Assembly: GCF_910591885.1 (NCBI RefSeq)
Contig: NC_063277.1
Span: 18,433,664-18,497,663, forward strand
Direction of reading: 5' to 3'
Source: Bombus terrestris
Lineage: Eukaryota > Arthropoda > Insecta > Hymenoptera > Apidae
Length of the DNA stretch: 64,000 nt
Below the pieces are notes generated by a model. The model saw nothing but the letters and a program-made list of their open reading frames with translations. It was not told the origin of the DNA and ran no database searches. A program made the translations under genes and the position numbers. This document shows, piece after piece, positions 63,001 through 64,000 of the stretch (position 1 is its first letter; every line of letters starts with the position of its first letter).

Positions 63001-64000
63001 TTTTTTCTCGAGGTACGAATGCAGTTAGATTCGAATTTATTTGCAATATACGCTTGGCACCGTCTCTAAATACGGCGCGTTTCGAGTCAAATGGCACGTG
63101 TACGAAGGCTTTATTGGGAAATCGGGATATAAGGTACTCGAGGAAAACTTAATCAAGTCGAGGCGCGTAAAGAAAGCTTCCTTTTCCTTCTGCGAAAGAT
63201 AGGAAGCGTCCCGGTGGCTCGTTAGAGCGCAAATCATCCAATCACGGCGGAAATTTCAATATTATAACGCGAAACACAACGCGTGTACGCGTGTTATTAA
63301 CGATATTAATAAGTACACGCGACTACGTACACCGAAGGGCCGGAAAGGGGACTCGGAGGATACTGGCCCGATGCCATGGAGAGGGAAACTCCGAGATTAC
63401 GGTACTTATGGAAATTAAAACTGCTCCCCAACAAATATTGGCGCGGGGCGACTTACGAAACTCTGAAGTTTAATCTTGAATTTGATTAAGCTTGTTCGCT
63501 TGCTCGTTCGCGTCCTCCTCCCCTTCCCAATGGGCGGAAAAGCGCCGCCACTCTCGTCCTTTAGCCGCGTTTCGCAATTAACTGACCGTGCCTGACATTG
63601 GTCCCTAATAAAACGAATACGTTTCGTCCGTGGCTCGTCAATTGGACGATCGATCGATCTTACGTTTCATCGTGAATTACTGTGCGATACTCGAAATAAA
63701 ATGTTTGTATAACGTTCGTTCTGAATATATAGGTAACGGAAAATTATCGAAGTTTCGCTAATTAATCGAAGATAGTAATTACAATTGAGCTAAAGTCAAC
63801 CTGACTGGAACTGATTCGTCCTTAACTATTAACTCTATAATTATGCAAGTTCTTGGTTAAGAAACAACTTGGTTAACGGGTTAAAGCAGATCAAGGCTTA
63901 CTCCAAGAGATTAAGAGGATCGCGTACATCGGTTCGATGGACGAGCAACGATTCCACAAGCGAGTACCGCCCTTTTTCCTCTCGCAACGGAAGTGGCGGA
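57087..64000. other. Noncoding, no gene called
   Basis: Plus-strand frames at 57338-57595 and 60435-60809 (124 codons from its first ATG) and one at 62617-62901 have fairly balanced composition but no domain I recognise and no supporting splice or promoter signals. 57600-58900 is AT-rich. The right end (63480-64000) is mixed sequence with no feature. Confidence 0.4.

Overview
This is an insect nuclear DNA window that looks like a gene-poor or intronic stretch. It is moderately AT-rich, CpG is not depleted (CG dinucleotides occur in almost every line), and it is dense in (GA)n/(CT)n microsatellites and long purine or pyrimidine tracts. That combination fits Hymenoptera, most likely a bee. The assignment rests on composition only and is an inference.

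I found no complete protein-coding gene, no rRNA or tRNA gene, no CRISPR array and no operon. The many short open frames have biased composition (Arg/Ser-rich, or Phe/Leu-rich opposite purine tracts), have no recognisable domain and often overlap on both strands. I treat them as chance frames. The one exception worth naming is an isolated, unbiased 121-codon frame on the minus strand (57086 to 56721). By eye it weakly resembles the amino-terminal part of rhabdovirus nucleoproteins and may be a fossil viral insertion.

Layout. 1-6.3 kb: noncoding, with a dispersed repeat copy (85-159), a (GA)n tract and a perfect 13-bp-arm hairpin (2589-2621). 6.3-12.4 kb: a tandem duplication with a period near 128 bp, a purine-rich domain, and one copy of a second dispersed repeat (8483-8517). 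12.4-14.4 kb: a (CT)n tract, a clean 310-bp Tc1/mariner-type miniature element with TA target duplication (12691-13004), a CGACG-rich block, and the second copy of the first dispersed repeat. 14.4-24 kb: noncoding with a GA/GACA microsatellite and a 15-bp minisatellite. 24-41 kb: noncoding with two minus-strand sequences shaped like recursive splice sites (24146 strong, 40740 weaker), a GC-rich block and a precise 10-bp tandem repeat. 41-56 kb: purine and pyrimidine domains, the second copy of the 8483 repeat, a local three-copy diverged duplication (49857-50850), a degenerate A/T repeat and a long (ACG)n array. 56-64 kb: the possible viral fossil, then plain noncoding DNA.

How it fits together: if the two recursive-splice-like sites are real, the window lies within a very long intron of a minus-strand gene whose exons are mostly or entirely outside it. 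The remaining content is decayed mobile-element and repeat material plus microsatellites. Nothing here forms a pathway.
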